From: JABDMH01 sp965223165
GTDB lineage: Bacteria > Bacteroidota > Bacteroidia > Chitinophagales > Saprospiraceae
Direction of reading: 5' to 3'
Length of the DNA: 64,000 bases
Assembly (NCBI GenBank): GCA_965223165.1
Contig: CBDCVQ010000019.1
Span: 930,001-994,000 of the forward strand
Shown: positions 16,804 through 26,333 of the stretch, piece by piece
How positions within the stretch are numbered: position 1 is the first letter of the stretch
Layout of the letters: the number at the start of each line of letters is the position of its first letter
Notes under the pieces: generated by a model
Databases searched by the model: none
Seen by the model: only the letters and a program-made list of their open reading frames with translations
What the model was told of the DNA's origin: nothing
Position numbers and translations under genes: made by a program

Positions 16804-17537
16804 CCTGCTGGAGCTAAAATTTCGACCAAATGTTTCACCTGTACTGGGAGGTCGCGTCGGCGGATCAATCCATCCAGATGCATTAGACAACTCATGTCCC
16901 CGGATGTGATGTATGCTGCCCCGTGCCTTACATGATCATCAATGCGGTCGATGCCCATCTTGGCGGATACGTCCGGCTCGTTGATGGAAAAGGTGCCGCC
17001 AAAGCCACAACATTCATCGCGCCGATCCAGCTCGATCAATTCGATGCCATGGACCATCTGCAGCAATTGCTCCCATTTGGAAAACGCAGGACCGACCAGC
17101 TCGGTGCTCTTTGCCGACCGCAAGCCCCGCAGTCCATGGCAGCTCTGGTGCAGTCCCACCTTGTGCGGAAAGTGTGCTTCCAGATGTTGCACCTGTAACA
17201 CATCCACCAAAAAGGTGGATATATCGTACGTCCGCGCTCGCAAGGTCTCCAGCTCCTCTGATGAGGGGAGTACATTGTAGTGATGACAGACATGATAGAC
17301 ACAACTGGCAGAGGGCGCCACGACATGATCGTACCCGGAAAACACCTCCACAAAATGTCTATAGATGGGTATGGCCTCCTGCTCAAGACCGCTATTGGCG
17401 AGCGGCTGGCCACAGCAAGTCTGCCCGGGCGGGTACGCTACTTGGCAACCCACACTTTCCAGCAGACGGAGCGCCGCTCGAGCCGCATCCGGATAGAACT
17501 GATCCATGTAGCAGGGTATGAATAAACCCACTTTCAT
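16800..17537 (-). CDS. lutA: Lactate utilization protein A (CCG-domain iron-sulfur subunit)
   Basis: Start at ATG 17537 (MKVGLFIPCYMDQFYP), the typical LutA N-terminus, giving 245 residues; longer starts at 17549 or 17633 add a non-homologous leader. It has two cysteine-rich CCG domains, seen as GQTCCGQP near residue 42 and DECCGFGGTF near 185, which bind the unusual iron-sulfur/haem-like centres of GlpC/HdrB-type proteins. First gene of lutABC, with 4-bp overlap to lutB. The divergent ThuA gene starts 165 bp away, and no clear promoter was identified between them. Confidence 0.94.
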   Translation of the reverse strand: MKVGLFIPCYMDQFYPDAARAALRLLESVGCQVAYPPGQTCCGQPLANSGLEQEAIPIYRHFVEVFSGYDHVVAPSASCVYHVCHHYNVLPSSEELETLRARTYDISTFLVDVLQVQHLEAHFPHKVGLHQSCHGLRGLRSAKSTELVGPAFSKWEQLLQMVHGIELIELDRRDECCGFGGTFSINEPDVSAKMGIDRIDDHVRHGAAYITSGDMSCLMHLDGLIRRRDLPVQVKHLVEILAPAG

Positions 17538-17702
17538 GCGGTATGCCATCCTTGAATCCTTAAATCCGGTGCTAGCACGATGCGTATCCTCGGCATGAAA
17601 GAAATGTACAGAATTCTGCCGGTACTGTGACATGTCAAGCGCACGATCAGACGATTTGTCCCGCTGTATCTCCTCGTGTCGATATTTTCTATCTTCAGAC
17701 CC

Positions 17703-18830
17703 ATGGAAAAACTAATCTACGGCCTGCTCCTCGCAGCCATTCTCACGACGGGGTGTGGCACGGCTCCGGAGACCGCGCAAGTCCAGTTTTCGGTGCAGCG
17801 TACCGGTGACTGGCTTACCTTCTCGGGCGCCGCTGACGCCAAAAAAGTGGTCCTGATCTCCGGCGACGAGGAATATCGATCGGAGGAGGCGCTTCCTCAA
17901 CTGGCTGCGATCTTGTCAAAGCATCACGGATATAATTGCTCCGTACATTTTGCGCAGCGCCCGGACAAGCCCGGCTATGTGGATCCAAATTATTTGGAGA
18001 ATATACCCGGTCTTCACCTGCTCGATGATGCAGATCTCATGATATTGTTTACCCGGTTTCGGGCATTGCCCGACGATCAGATGCAGCACATCGATCGATA
18101 TCTTAAGGCAGGCAAGCCGGTCATTGCCATACGTACGGCCACCCATGCCTTCCGTTTTCAAGACACCACCCATGCCTGGAGGCATTATGGCAACTACTAC
18201 GAGGGAGAGTTGGAGGGCTGGGAGCACGGTTTTGGTCGACGGATACTGGGTGAGCGATGGTACTCTCATCATGGACACCATAAGCACCAGAGCACCCGTG
18301 GTCGCATCGCGCCGGGCGCCGGGGATCATCCCGTGACCAATGGCATCGAAGACGGGGAGGTGTGGGGTCCCACCGATGTCTATGGGGTACGATTGCCCAT
18401 GCCGGGTAATGCACAGCATCTCATATTGGGGGAAGTCGTCAATCGTCAAGACACCTTTGATCAGGCGGATCTCCTCTACGGCATGCGAGAGACAGACACC
18501 GAAGTGGCCAGTCATAATCCTGTGCGGGAAGCATCGGGCAACCCCAACGACCCTATGATGCCAATTGTCTGGACCAAAGCCTACCAACTGCCCGGCGGTC
18601 AGTCTGGCACTGCGGTTGCCTCCACGATAGGATCATCTACGGACCTGCTGGACGAAGAGACCCGGCGGATTTTTGTCAATGCCACCTACTGGTGCCTGGG
18701 GCAGCCCGTTCCGGAGGAAGCGGATGTAACCCTTGTCGGCAGCTATGAGCCCACGGCCTACCAATTTCACACGGATGAGTATTGGCAGGAGCGTAACATC
18801 GCGCTGGAAGATATTGTCGCGCTATACTAA
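17703..18830 (+). CDS. ThuA-like domain lipoprotein
   Basis: Start at ATG 17703 (MEKLIYGLLL), which opens a lipoprotein signal with lipobox LTTGC; the frame upstream to 17676 would disturb it. The mature protein begins a ThuA-like fold, a glutamine-amidotransferase-like superfamily without the catalytic Cys. It includes KVVLISGDEEYRSEEALPQL, DADLMILFTRFRALPDDQM and GKPVIAIRTATHAF. ThuA relatives act in sugar (trehalose-type) use and are common lipoproteins in Bacteroidota and Planctomycetes; the precise activity is unknown. Monocistronic, divergent from lutA. Confidence 0.8.
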   Translation: MEKLIYGLLLAAILTTGCGTAPETAQVQFSVQRTGDWLTFSGAADAKKVVLISGDEEYRSEEALPQLAAILSKHHGYNCSVHFAQRPDKPGYVDPNYLENIPGLHLLDDADLMILFTRFRALPDDQMQHIDRYLKAGKPVIAIRTATHAFRFQDTTHAWRHYGNYYEGELEGWEHGFGRRILGERWYSHHGHHKHQSTRGRIAPGAGDHPVTNGIEDGEVWGPTDVYGVRLPMPGNAQHLILGEVVNRQDTFDQADLLYGMRETDTEVASHNPVREASGNPNDPMMPIVWTKAYQLPGGQSGTAVASTIGSSTDLLDEETRRIFVNATYWCLGQPVPEEADVTLVGSYEPTAYQFHTDEYWQERNIALEDIVALY

Positions 18831-18946
18831 GTCGCTTTCTATCAGACTCGGGCAGATAGACCTTCCACCGGCACGGCAGGAGCATGTGACAACCCTAGCA
18901 GACTATGCAGCCAAGGTAGTACTACCGCATGGTGCAACGTATCACC

Positions 18947-19177
18947 CTAGTAGAGTTTCGCATTAGATATGTTGAATAATTCTAATAGGATTTTGTTCGC
19001 AGACGAGGCATGACCGAACGATCTCGTAGAGTCGAGCATGACAATGCGAGAAGTGAGGGAACCGCGAAAGCGGGTGGGTGGCTAGACATAGCCGTAGCTA
19101 TGGCGAGGCTTTGCAACGAAGTATGCGGACTAAAGACATTAGAATTAACCACAATATTTAATGCGAAACTCTACTAG
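18947..19177. mobile_element. Foldback (MITE-like) element, copy B (full length)
   Basis: 231 bp with perfect 19-bp terminal inverted repeats: CTAGTAGAGTTTCGCATTA at 18947-18965 and its complement at 19159-19177. Inside, AATTCTAAT pairs with ATTAGAATT and GTTCGCAGAC with GTATGCGGAC, so the ends form one long interrupted stem. The head holds small hairpins, e.g. CATAGC-CGTA-GCTATG. No ORF. Its right end supplies the TAG stop of the serine hydrolase gene (minus strand, 19176-19174). Confidence 0.88.
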
Positions 19178-20481
19178 TCATCAATGGCCTGCCCCACCAG
19201 CAGCCTAAACTTCCATCCGGTCTGGTCGCGTGCACCCTGGGTTTGTTTGAAGAGCAGGCCGATCACCTGCTCCTGCGGATCCGCAAAGTACTGGGTATTG
19301 AAGTAGCCTCCCCAGGTAAAGGTACCCTTGCTGCCTAGTCCGCCGCTGTCCTGACCGGCTTGCGTCAGCACCCCAAAGGCCAGGCCGTAATAGCTGTCTG
19401 CACCTCCAAACAGATCGCCGGTCTGGTTGCCCATCATGGACTGCACGGTTGTACGACTCAGTATCCGCACACCATTTAGTTCGCCTCCATTCAGATACAT
19501 CTGTAGAAAAGTGGCATAGTCTCGTAAGGTGCTCGATAAGCCGGCCCCGCCGGAAAAGAAGGTGCGGGCTCCTCGCACGGGATAAGCCGGATCATAGAAG
19601 GTGACCGGATAGGCTTGCCACCGATCTTCTACCTTGCGCTGGACGGTGACCAGTCGCTCCGCCCTATCCGGTGGCAAATAGAAATAGGTGTCGTCCATAC
19701 CCAGCGGATCAAAGAGTCGTTCGCGGAGAAATTCATCAAAAGGCTGTCCGGATATGACTTCAACAAAGTACCCCAGCACGTCCAATCCTTCACTATAGGT
19801 AAATTTTTCGCCCGGTTCGTGATGCAGGGGGAGTTTGGCCAACTTAAGCACACTTTCTTTGATTGTCACAGATTTGGTAGTGAATAGATCCGTGATGCCT
19901 GCCTTGTGGTAGATCATCTTAAATCGCTCGTCACCGTCGATCACCCCATAACCAATCCCGGAGGTATGGGTGAGAAGATGCCGGACGGTGATCGCCGTTT
20001 TCGCCGGCTCAGACGTGTATGAGGTGTCCGAATAGCGGAAGGACGTAAGCACCTGCACATCTTCGAAGGCTGGTATGTATTTGGATATCGGATCGTCTAG
20101 CCGGAAGAGCCCCTCTTCCCAAAGCATCATGACCGCAGTGGAGGTGATGGCCTTGGTCTGCGAAGCGATGCGAAAAATATCGTCCTTGTCCAGTGTCCGG
20201 TCGCTCGCGTTGTCGGCCATACCAAATGCCTTGTGGTAGACGATCTTACCGTTTCTGACCATCATAGCCGCTATACCTGGTACCTCGCCGAGATCTATGG
20301 CTTGCTGACACATCCGGTCGATACGTGCCAATCGTTCGGCAGACACACCCACCGACTCGGGCGACGCGACCGTCAGCGCCGGAGACTGTTGGATCGAGGA
20401 CGTCTGTGCGGTCATGAAGGTCAGCGATAAAAAGAGAGGTAGCAAAACGGTAGCAGTCCGGCGTTTTTGTGTCTTTTCCAT
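19174..20481 (-). CDS. Secreted serine hydrolase, beta-lactamase (class C/PF00144) family
   Basis: 435 residues with a signal peptide. The penicillin-binding fold motifs are SQTK (SxxK nucleophile, in FRIASQTKAITSTAV), YSE near residue 225 in the YxN position, and a FTWGG segment near the C-terminus in the place of the KTG/HxG motif. PF00144 members include esterases, D-aminopeptidases and true beta-lactamases. The YxE variant and the extracellular location argue for an esterase or peptidase-like role rather than antibiotic resistance. The stop codon TAG is inside the terminal repeat of element B. Upstream is a long gap to susC. Confidence 0.85.
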   Translation of the reverse strand: MEKTQKRRTATVLLPLFLSLTFMTAQTSSIQQSPALTVASPESVGVSAERLARIDRMCQQAIDLGEVPGIAAMMVRNGKIVYHKAFGMADNASDRTLDKDDIFRIASQTKAITSTAVMMLWEEGLFRLDDPISKYIPAFEDVQVLTSFRYSDTSYTSEPAKTAITVRHLLTHTSGIGYGVIDGDERFKMIYHKAGITDLFTTKSVTIKESVLKLAKLPLHHEPGEKFTYSEGLDVLGYFVEVISGQPFDEFLRERLFDPLGMDDTYFYLPPDRAERLVTVQRKVEDRWQAYPVTFYDPAYPVRGARTFFSGGAGLSSTLRDYATFLQMYLNGGELNGVRILSRTTVQSMMGNQTGDLFGGADSYYGLAFGVLTQAGQDSGGLGSKGTFTWGGYFNTQYFADPQEQVIGLLFKQTQGARDQTGWKFRLLVGQAIDD

Positions 20482-20929
20482 ATCGATGAGTTCTATTCCT
20501 TTGTCAATTTGTTACTAAGATATCAGTTGCCCTCGGATCGCGAGGCACGGCGCGGTGCCCCTTTCCACAAAATTGGAATGGTCAATGCGCTCATTGCCCG
20601 GACGCATTGTCAGGCGTGATACTCCCAGATCCTAATATCATCGGGGTGAGCAGCATTTGGTCTGGTGGAGGCGTTCACAAGCAAAGCATCGATTGTTAAT
20701 GCAATCTTAAAGCCTACCTAGAAATCAAATCCTGCCCTAAAAATTTCCGAAACCCCCACCCCGGCTTGCTTGCAGGACGACTGATTGCTTTTCGAATATG
20801 TCGAATTTTAGTTTTTTCTTAACTTTCTAGCGGAAATGCAACCGATTGCGGAAGGAGTCACTGAATCATGGGACGGTTGTGTCAACTTGAATGTAGGAAA
20901 TCAATTTTTTTTAAATAATCTACTGCCAT
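20482..20929. other. Intergenic region between divergent serine hydrolase and susC
   Basis: About 450 bp with no credible gene. Both promoters should lie here. The only box I see is weak: TTG 20785-20787, 21 bp, TAGTTTTT 20809-20816, on the susC side. The last 40 bases before susC are very A/T-rich, as is usual for Bacteroidota translation starts without a Shine-Dalgarno. Confidence 0.5.
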
Positions 20930-23900
20930 ATGAAACGTAATTATCTAGTAGTGCTGTTTTTCATGGCTTGCTGCAGCTTTATCTACGCGCAGCAAGATGT
21001 GAGTGGTACAGTCACCAGTGCTGAGGACGGTCAGCCGCTAATTGGTGTCACTGTGCTGGTGAAAGGAACGGCACAAGGTACGGTCACAGGATTTGACGGT
21101 ACCTATTCGATCAATGTCGCAGCAGGACAAACCCTCGTCTTTACCTACACCGGGTTTTCGGCCACCGAAATGGTCGTCGGCTCGGACAATGTGTTGGACG
21201 TCATCATGTCGCCCGGTGTGGCCCTTGATGAGGTGGTTGTCACGGCCCTCGGGGTCGAGCGAGACGTCAAAGCCCTCAACTACTCCGTCACAGAGGTGGA
21301 TGGCGAAGGCTTTCAAGAGGCTCGTGAGATCAACGTGGCCAACGCACTGTCTGGTAAAATTGCGGGGGTCAACGTAAGCAGCATTGCTTCCGGTCCTGCA
21401 GGGTCCAGCCGGGTGATCATCCGAGGTAATACCTCCCTGGGAGGAAATAACCAACCGCTCTATGTAGTGGACGGTGTACCTCTCGACAACTCAGGCTTTG
21501 GCCAAGCCGGACTCTGGGGTGGTTCTGACGAAGGTGACGGTACCTCCAGTATCAATCCGGACGACATTGAAACGATCAGCGTCCTCAAGGGTGCTAACGC
21601 AGCCGCCCTCTACGGGTCCAGAGCCTCCAACGGGGTGATCTTGATCACCACCAAGAGCGGTAAATCTCGCAAGGGCATTGGGGTGGAGATCAACTCCAAC
21701 TTTGTCGCGGAAGAATTTATCAACCATTTCGAATTTCAGGAACAGTACGGTCATGGCCGGGATGGCGAGGCACCTTCGTCAGCCGAGGAGGCTTGGAATT
21801 TTGGCACAAGCAACTGGGGAGCTCGCCTGAATGGTCAGAGTGTACCACAGTTTGACGGTTCCAGTCGACCCTATTCATTTGAGACGTACAACAACCTCGA
21901 TAGATATTATCGTACAGGTACAACCTGGACTAATACGGTCGGTTTTACCGGTGGCAATGAAGATCACCAAGTACGATTGAATCTCTCTGATCTGCGTAGC
22001 GAAAGCATCATTCCCAATGCGGGCTTCGACCGGCAAAATGTGAGCTTGAGCTATACGGGCAACTATGGTGATCGCATCACCGTGACCAGTAAGATTCTCT
22101 ATTCGCACGAACTGGCAGAGAACCGGCCCAGGATTGCCGACTCCCCAGGAAATGGCTTCCAAGGACTGATACGCCTACCGGCCAACTACAACGTGGACGA
22201 CCTGCGAGGCAACCCTGACATGCTGGGAACGGTGCAAGAAGGTGAGATTCCACCCGATGGCAAGGCCCCAGGGGAGGAGCTTCAAATATCTGACAACTTG
22301 TGGAATCAGAATCCCTGGTTTGCTGCCTATCAGTTTAGCAATGATGATACCCGAGATCGGATCATCACTTCGAATGTGGCCAGAATTGAGCTGACTGACT
22401 TCTTGTATGTGCAAGGCCGTTTCAGCATGGACTGGTACACCAGAAGAGAGACTGATCTCACACCATTTGGTACCGGGTACCAGCGTAGAGGTAGTATGCA
22501 AGAGCGCGAGCGCAGGATTCGCGAAATCAACCTAGAATCCATTCTGGGCTTTAACGATCGCTACGGCGATTTCTCCGTAGACGCTTTTGTGGGAGCTAAC
22601 CGAATGCGACGTTCGAGCGAAACGCTGGCCCTGACTGGAGGTAGCTTTAATATCCCCTTCTTTTATACGATCTCCAACCTGGCTAATCGAAACACCGGAT
22701 ACGGCATCGCAGAAGAGGGGATTAACTCTGTATTTGGATCAGTGACACTGGGCTACAAGGACTTCTTGTACATCACGGGTACAGCTCGAAACGATTGGTT
22801 CTCGACACTGAATCCGGAAACCAACGACATCTTGTATCCCTCGGTGGGTGGTAGTTTGATCTTCACCGAACTACTTGATCTGGCTGCCAACAGCTTCTTG
22901 AGCTTTGGTAAACTTCGAGCCTCCTGGGCGCAGGTTGGGGGTGATACTGAGCCCTATCGGTTGCGTCCTACCTACAATCTGGGTGCTGGCCATCTCGATC
23001 TGCCCAATGCAAACATTCAGCAGAACAGCATTCCGAACGCTTTCCTTAAGCCCTTGACTTCCACCGAGTTTGAGGTCGGCTTTGATCTGAGGTTTTTCAA
23101 TAATCGTTTGGGAGTGGACTTTACCTACTATGATCAGAAGACGACCGATGATATTCTTGATGCCTCCATTGCAGAGAGTTCTGGATTTAGTGGCACTACG
23201 ATCAACATTGGTGAGATCACCAATAAGGGCGTCGAATTGCTCCTGACTGGTACGCCGATCCAGAATAGCAATCTGACATGGGATGTTTCTTTAAATATAG
23301 CCTTTAACGACAGCGAGGTGGTCAGTCTGGTGGAAGGTCTTGATCAAATTCGAGTGGATGGAAGTCTGGGACAACCACGTACACGCTGGGCCTTTATCGA
23401 TCACGTCGTAGGTGAGCGCTTTGGCACGATCACGGGTTTTACCCAGCAGATGATCAACGGCCAGCCGGTATTTAATCCGGACAATGGCCAGCCGGTACGC
23501 ACGACCACCACTTCGATTTTGGGCAACGGTGTGCACCGATTTACCGCCGGACTTACCAACAGCTTCTCTTACAAGAATTTCTATTTTGACTTCTTGATTG
23601 ACCTGAAATCCGGTGGCGAAATCTACTCAGGTACAAATGTGCGGCTGTATAGTTCTGGTCAACATGCCAATACCGCACAAGCATGGAGCGATCTGGGTAT
23701 CGAGGCCAATGGACGTGAGTCTGTGAAGGTGACTGGTGTGGATCCGGAAGGCAACCCATTTACCAAGACACTGGACCAGACCGAGATTGCCGGATTTTAC
23801 GGTGCCTACTCGCAATTGTCCGATCGCTTTATCCGAGATGCTGCCTTTAGTAAACTCCGACAAGTGAGCCTGGGATATAACTTCCCCCAGAGTGTGATCG

Positions 23901-24082
23901 GCAGTACGCCGCTCAATTCTGCGAGGCTTTCCTTCGTGGCGAGAAACTTGTTCTTGCTGTTTGACAACATCGAAAACGTGGATCCCGAGTCCACCTATCA
24001 CAACTCCAATGCGCAGGGACTGGACTACTTTGGTATTCCGCAGACTCGCTCGTATGGACTTAACCTGAAGCTTGGCTTCTAA
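20930..24082 (+). CDS. SusC/RagA-family TonB-linked outer-membrane transporter
   Basis: 1050 residues. Signal peptide (MKRNYLVVLFFMACCSFIYAQ), then a carboxypeptidase-regulatory-like domain (VSGTVTSAEDGQPLIGVTV), the TonB-dependent plug (LDEVVVTALGV to PLYVVDGVPLDN), the SusC signature LYGSRASNGVILITTKSG, and a 22-strand barrel ending in SYGLNLKLGF. Imports oligomers, usually glycans or peptides, across the outer membrane using TonB energy. Paired with the SusD gene 19 bp downstream. No glycoside hydrolase is directly attached; the nearest is the rhamnosidase at 38 kb, so the substrate is not assigned. Confidence 0.96.
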   Translation: MKRNYLVVLFFMACCSFIYAQQDVSGTVTSAEDGQPLIGVTVLVKGTAQGTVTGFDGTYSINVAAGQTLVFTYTGFSATEMVVGSDNVLDVIMSPGVALDEVVVTALGVERDVKALNYSVTEVDGEGFQEAREINVANALSGKIAGVNVSSIASGPAGSSRVIIRGNTSLGGNNQPLYVVDGVPLDNSGFGQAGLWGGSDEGDGTSSINPDDIETISVLKGANAAALYGSRASNGVILITTKSGKSRKGIGVEINSNFVAEEFINHFEFQEQYGHGRDGEAPSSAEEAWNFGTSNWGARLNGQSVPQFDGSSRPYSFETYNNLDRYYRTGTTWTNTVGFTGGNEDHQVRLNLSDLRSESIIPNAGFDRQNVSLSYTGNYGDRITVTSKILYSHELAENRPRIADSPGNGFQGLIRLPANYNVDDLRGNPDMLGTVQEGEIPPDGKAPGEELQISDNLWNQNPWFAAYQFSNDDTRDRIITSNVARIELTDFLYVQGRFSMDWYTRRETDLTPFGTGYQRRGSMQERERRIREINLESILGFNDRYGDFSVDAFVGANRMRRSSETLALTGGSFNIPFFYTISNLANRNTGYGIAEEGINSVFGSVTLGYKDFLYITGTARNDWFSTLNPETNDILYPSVGGSLIFTELLDLAANSFLSFGKLRASWAQVGGDTEPYRLRPTYNLGAGHLDLPNANIQQNSIPNAFLKPLTSTEFEVGFDLRFFNNRLGVDFTYYDQKTTDDILDASIAESSGFSGTTINIGEITNKGVELLLTGTPIQNSNLTWDVSLNIAFNDSEVVSLVEGLDQIRVDGSLGQPRTRWAFIDHVVGERFGTITGFTQQMINGQPVFNPDNGQPVRTTTTSILGNGVHRFTAGLTNSFSYKNFYFDFLIDLKSGGEIYSGTNVRLYSSGQHANTAQAWSDLGIEANGRESVKVTGVDPEGNPFTKTLDQTEIAGFYGAYSQLSDRFIRDAAFSKLRQVSLGYNFPQSVIGSTPLNSARLSFVARNLFLLFDNIENVDPESTYHNSNAQGLDYFGIPQTRSYGLNLKLGF

Positions 24083-24101
24083 TTTTAAATCGATACGTAT
24101 T

Positions 24102-25634
24102 ATGAAACAACTATATAAATATTTCATACTGGGTATGCTGTTTATGATGCCGCTGGTGAGCTGTGATACAGACGAGCTGGTGGAGCTGAATATTAACCCG
24201 ACTGCCGCCAATAGTTTGGACTGGAAGTTCCTCTTCACCACCGGCCAAGTATGGACGGCGGAAAACCGATATGTGAATGGACGCGTGCACCTTAATCTGG
24301 CAGCCGGCTTGATCCAACAAATGGCTACCATGCAGATCGGCGGAGAAAGAGGCGCTGGTGATAAGTATTTCCGTCACCTGGATAGTTTCAATGCCTATAT
24401 GGACCGGGTCTATGAGACGGCCTTGAAGCCCATAGCTGAGGTCATCCGACAGACGGGACCGGATGGATTAAATCCCGACTGGACCAACCTGCATCATATG
24501 GCCCAAGTCACTTATATCCTGCCGATGCACATCATGACAGACTTGTACGGCAATGTGCCCTACTCTGAGGCTAATCGAGGCCTAGAGCAAATCTTCTTCC
24601 CACAGTTTGACGAGCAGGAAGCCATCTACAAGGATATGCTGGCCAAGCTGGAAGTTGCTGCTGCCACCATTGGGACGGGTCCTGATGAAGTTGGCGCTGC
24701 TGACATCTACTATGACGGGGATTTCAGCAAGTGGAAGAAGTTGGCCAATTCATTGATGCTTCGCCTGGCGATGCGGATCTCTAATGTAGATCCCGGCACG
24801 GCCCAGACTTTTGTGCAAAAAGCCATTTCTGGAGGCGTGATGACCAGTAACGACGATCTGTGCCGCGTGCCCATGGCCTCGGGGCCCAGCGAATGGTTTA
24901 ACCAAAATGGTATCTCTCGTGCCTTAATCCCAGATGACTGGGGTGCCAATAACATGATGAGCAAGACCATGATCGACTGGCTGCAGGCCAACAACGATCC
25001 TCGACTGACCATCTGGGCCGTTCGTGGTGTGTGGGGTGGTCCCTACCTCACGGATGCGGCTGACCAGGTCGGCATGCCCAATGGCTTTGACACAGAGACG
25101 CTTAAAGAATGGCTCGGTCAGGACGAACCGGTGGATCGCGAGACCCAGTTTTCGAGACTGAATCCTGATCTGTTAAAACGAGATGCTCCGTTCATTCTGA
25201 TGACCCATGCAGAGGTTGAGTTTCTCTTAGCCGAAGCGGCCTTGAAAGGCTGGCACAATGGCGATGCGGCAGAGCACTACAACAATGGTGTCAAGTCTGC
25301 TATGCAGCAGTGGACCATGTTTGGCGACTTTGAGGTGACGGATGCACAAGTCGAAGAATATCTGGCCGCCAATCCGTTTGATGGCTCGCTGGAGATGATC
25401 GGCTGGCAGCACTGGGCTTCCAACTTCATGCAGTGGTATGAGGCCTATAGCAATTGGAGACGGACCGGTATTCCAGCATTGACACCCGTAAACTATCCTG
25501 GGAACGCATCCGGTGGAACGATCTTCCGAAGGATTGAATACAATACGGTAGAAGCTGCTACCAATCCCAATCTGGCCACGCAGGGCACGTTGCCCGACGA
25601 TGTGAAGACCAGAGTGTGGTGGGATGTGAACTGA
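24102..25634 (+). CDS. SusD/RagB-family outer-membrane lipoprotein
   Basis: Start at ATG 24102 (MKQLYKYFILGML); the earlier in-frame ATG at 24072 lies in the susC end. Lipobox LVSC near residue 20 and a following acidic stretch fit surface lipoprotein export. The body is the helical SusD_2-like type (SusD/RagB, PF12771 style): VYETALKPIAEVI, MTDLYGNVPYSEA, ANSLMLRLAMRI, HAEVEFLLAEAAL. It forms the lid of the SusC transporter and binds the substrate. The operon ends at the terminator at 25659. Confidence 0.94.
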   Translation: MKQLYKYFILGMLFMMPLVSCDTDELVELNINPTAANSLDWKFLFTTGQVWTAENRYVNGRVHLNLAAGLIQQMATMQIGGERGAGDKYFRHLDSFNAYMDRVYETALKPIAEVIRQTGPDGLNPDWTNLHHMAQVTYILPMHIMTDLYGNVPYSEANRGLEQIFFPQFDEQEAIYKDMLAKLEVAAATIGTGPDEVGAADIYYDGDFSKWKKLANSLMLRLAMRISNVDPGTAQTFVQKAISGGVMTSNDDLCRVPMASGPSEWFNQNGISRALIPDDWGANNMMSKTMIDWLQANNDPRLTIWAVRGVWGGPYLTDAADQVGMPNGFDTETLKEWLGQDEPVDRETQFSRLNPDLLKRDAPFILMTHAEVEFLLAEAALKGWHNGDAAEHYNNGVKSAMQQWTMFGDFEVTDAQVEEYLAANPFDGSLEMIGWQHWASNFMQWYEAYSNWRRTGIPALTPVNYPGNASGGTIFRRIEYNTVEAATNPNLATQGTLPDDVKTRVWWDVN

Positions 25635-25658
25635 TGAAGTAATACCAAAAAATGGAGA

Positions 25659-25688
25659 AGCGATGCTGGCAACGGCATCGCTTTTTTT
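25659..25688 (+). terminator. Terminator of the susCD operon
   Basis: Stem AGCGATGC (25659-25666) / GCATCGCT (25675-25682), loop of eight bases, then T7. It lies 25 bases after the susD stop. Confidence 0.88.
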
Positions 25689-25738
25689 GTTGGCTGGCCA
25701 TAGTGCTTTAATGCTTAACCCGGACTGCTCTCGACAAA

Positions 25739-25802
25739 TCCCAAGGCAGATGGTTTTATGTCGAAAGAGGCCTTGGGAAGAAACTTTAGGATGTCTATCT
25801 TC
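25739..25802 (+). promoter_or_regulatory. Promoter and candidate operator of the RES/Xre pair
   Basis: TTG 25773-25775, 19 bp, then TATCTTCG 25795-25802, close to TTTG-N19-TAnnTTTG. A 9-bp perfect inverted repeat TCCCAAGGC (25739-25747) / GCCTTGGGA (25770-25778) covers the -33 box. A second, interleaved 6-bp inverted repeat TCGACA (25731) / TGTCGA (25759) is centred 11 bp away. Type II antitoxins usually repress their own promoter, so these are likely binding sites; that is inference. Confidence 0.5.
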
Positions 25803-25833
25803 GTTTATCATATGACCAAAATAATTTTGTCAA

Positions 25834-26307
25834 ATGACTTACAAGCGAAGACTCAAGCCCTTGAAATCGCCGGAAGACTTGGAGCACATTATTCTGGCAA
25901 AGGATCGGAGTGCCGTCTATCGAGCCATGAGCCACATTGCCTTTGATTACAAATCCTTATACAATTATCTCAACGAGAGAATTCTCACCACCGGCACCGG
26001 GTCTCGCGACAAGACCAAGGCGGAGATCCTCGGTGATATGATGAAGGTCAGCCCCACTACTATATACCGATGGAAGAGCAGCACCCAAGTGGTCGGCGAA
26101 AAGTATGTGGATCGATTGTCAGCCATCATCGAATTGTTCCTCTACGGGGAGGAGGTCTTTGGATCTGACGACCATTTTAAGTCCTGGCTCGAGAGTGCAA
26201 ACATTCATCTCGAAGGCCAAGTGCCCCTGCAGCTTTTCGACAGCTTGGCCGGCATCAATCTCGTCAAGCATTTGCTGGACAAGATTGAATATGGAGCTCC
26301 TGTATAG
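25834..26307 (+). CDS. Xre/MbcA/ParS-type antitoxin of a RES system
   Basis: 157 residues. The middle (residues about 55-95) contains a helix-turn-helix-like stretch (GDMMKVSPTTIYRWKSS). The C-terminal part (about 95-150) has the toxin-binding DUF2384-type pattern: AIIELFLYGEEVFG, FKSWLESANIHLEG, PLQLFDSLAGINLVKHLLDKIEYG. It neutralises the RES toxin encoded 26 bp downstream and is expected to bind the inverted repeats upstream of its gene. An earlier start is possible but no better in-frame ATG exists. Confidence 0.87.
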   Translation: MTYKRRLKPLKSPEDLEHIILAKDRSAVYRAMSHIAFDYKSLYNYLNERILTTGTGSRDKTKAEILGDMMKVSPTTIYRWKSSTQVVGEKYVDRLSAIIELFLYGEEVFGSDDHFKSWLESANIHLEGQVPLQLFDSLAGINLVKHLLDKIEYGAPV

Positions 26308-26333
26308 CCATCCGCATCCAAGGGCTACGAGTC

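Noticed and set aside
19174..20481. Antibiotic-resistance beta-lactamase
   Set aside because: PF00144 is broad; the YSE variant, large extracellular form and neighbours do not support a resistance role.
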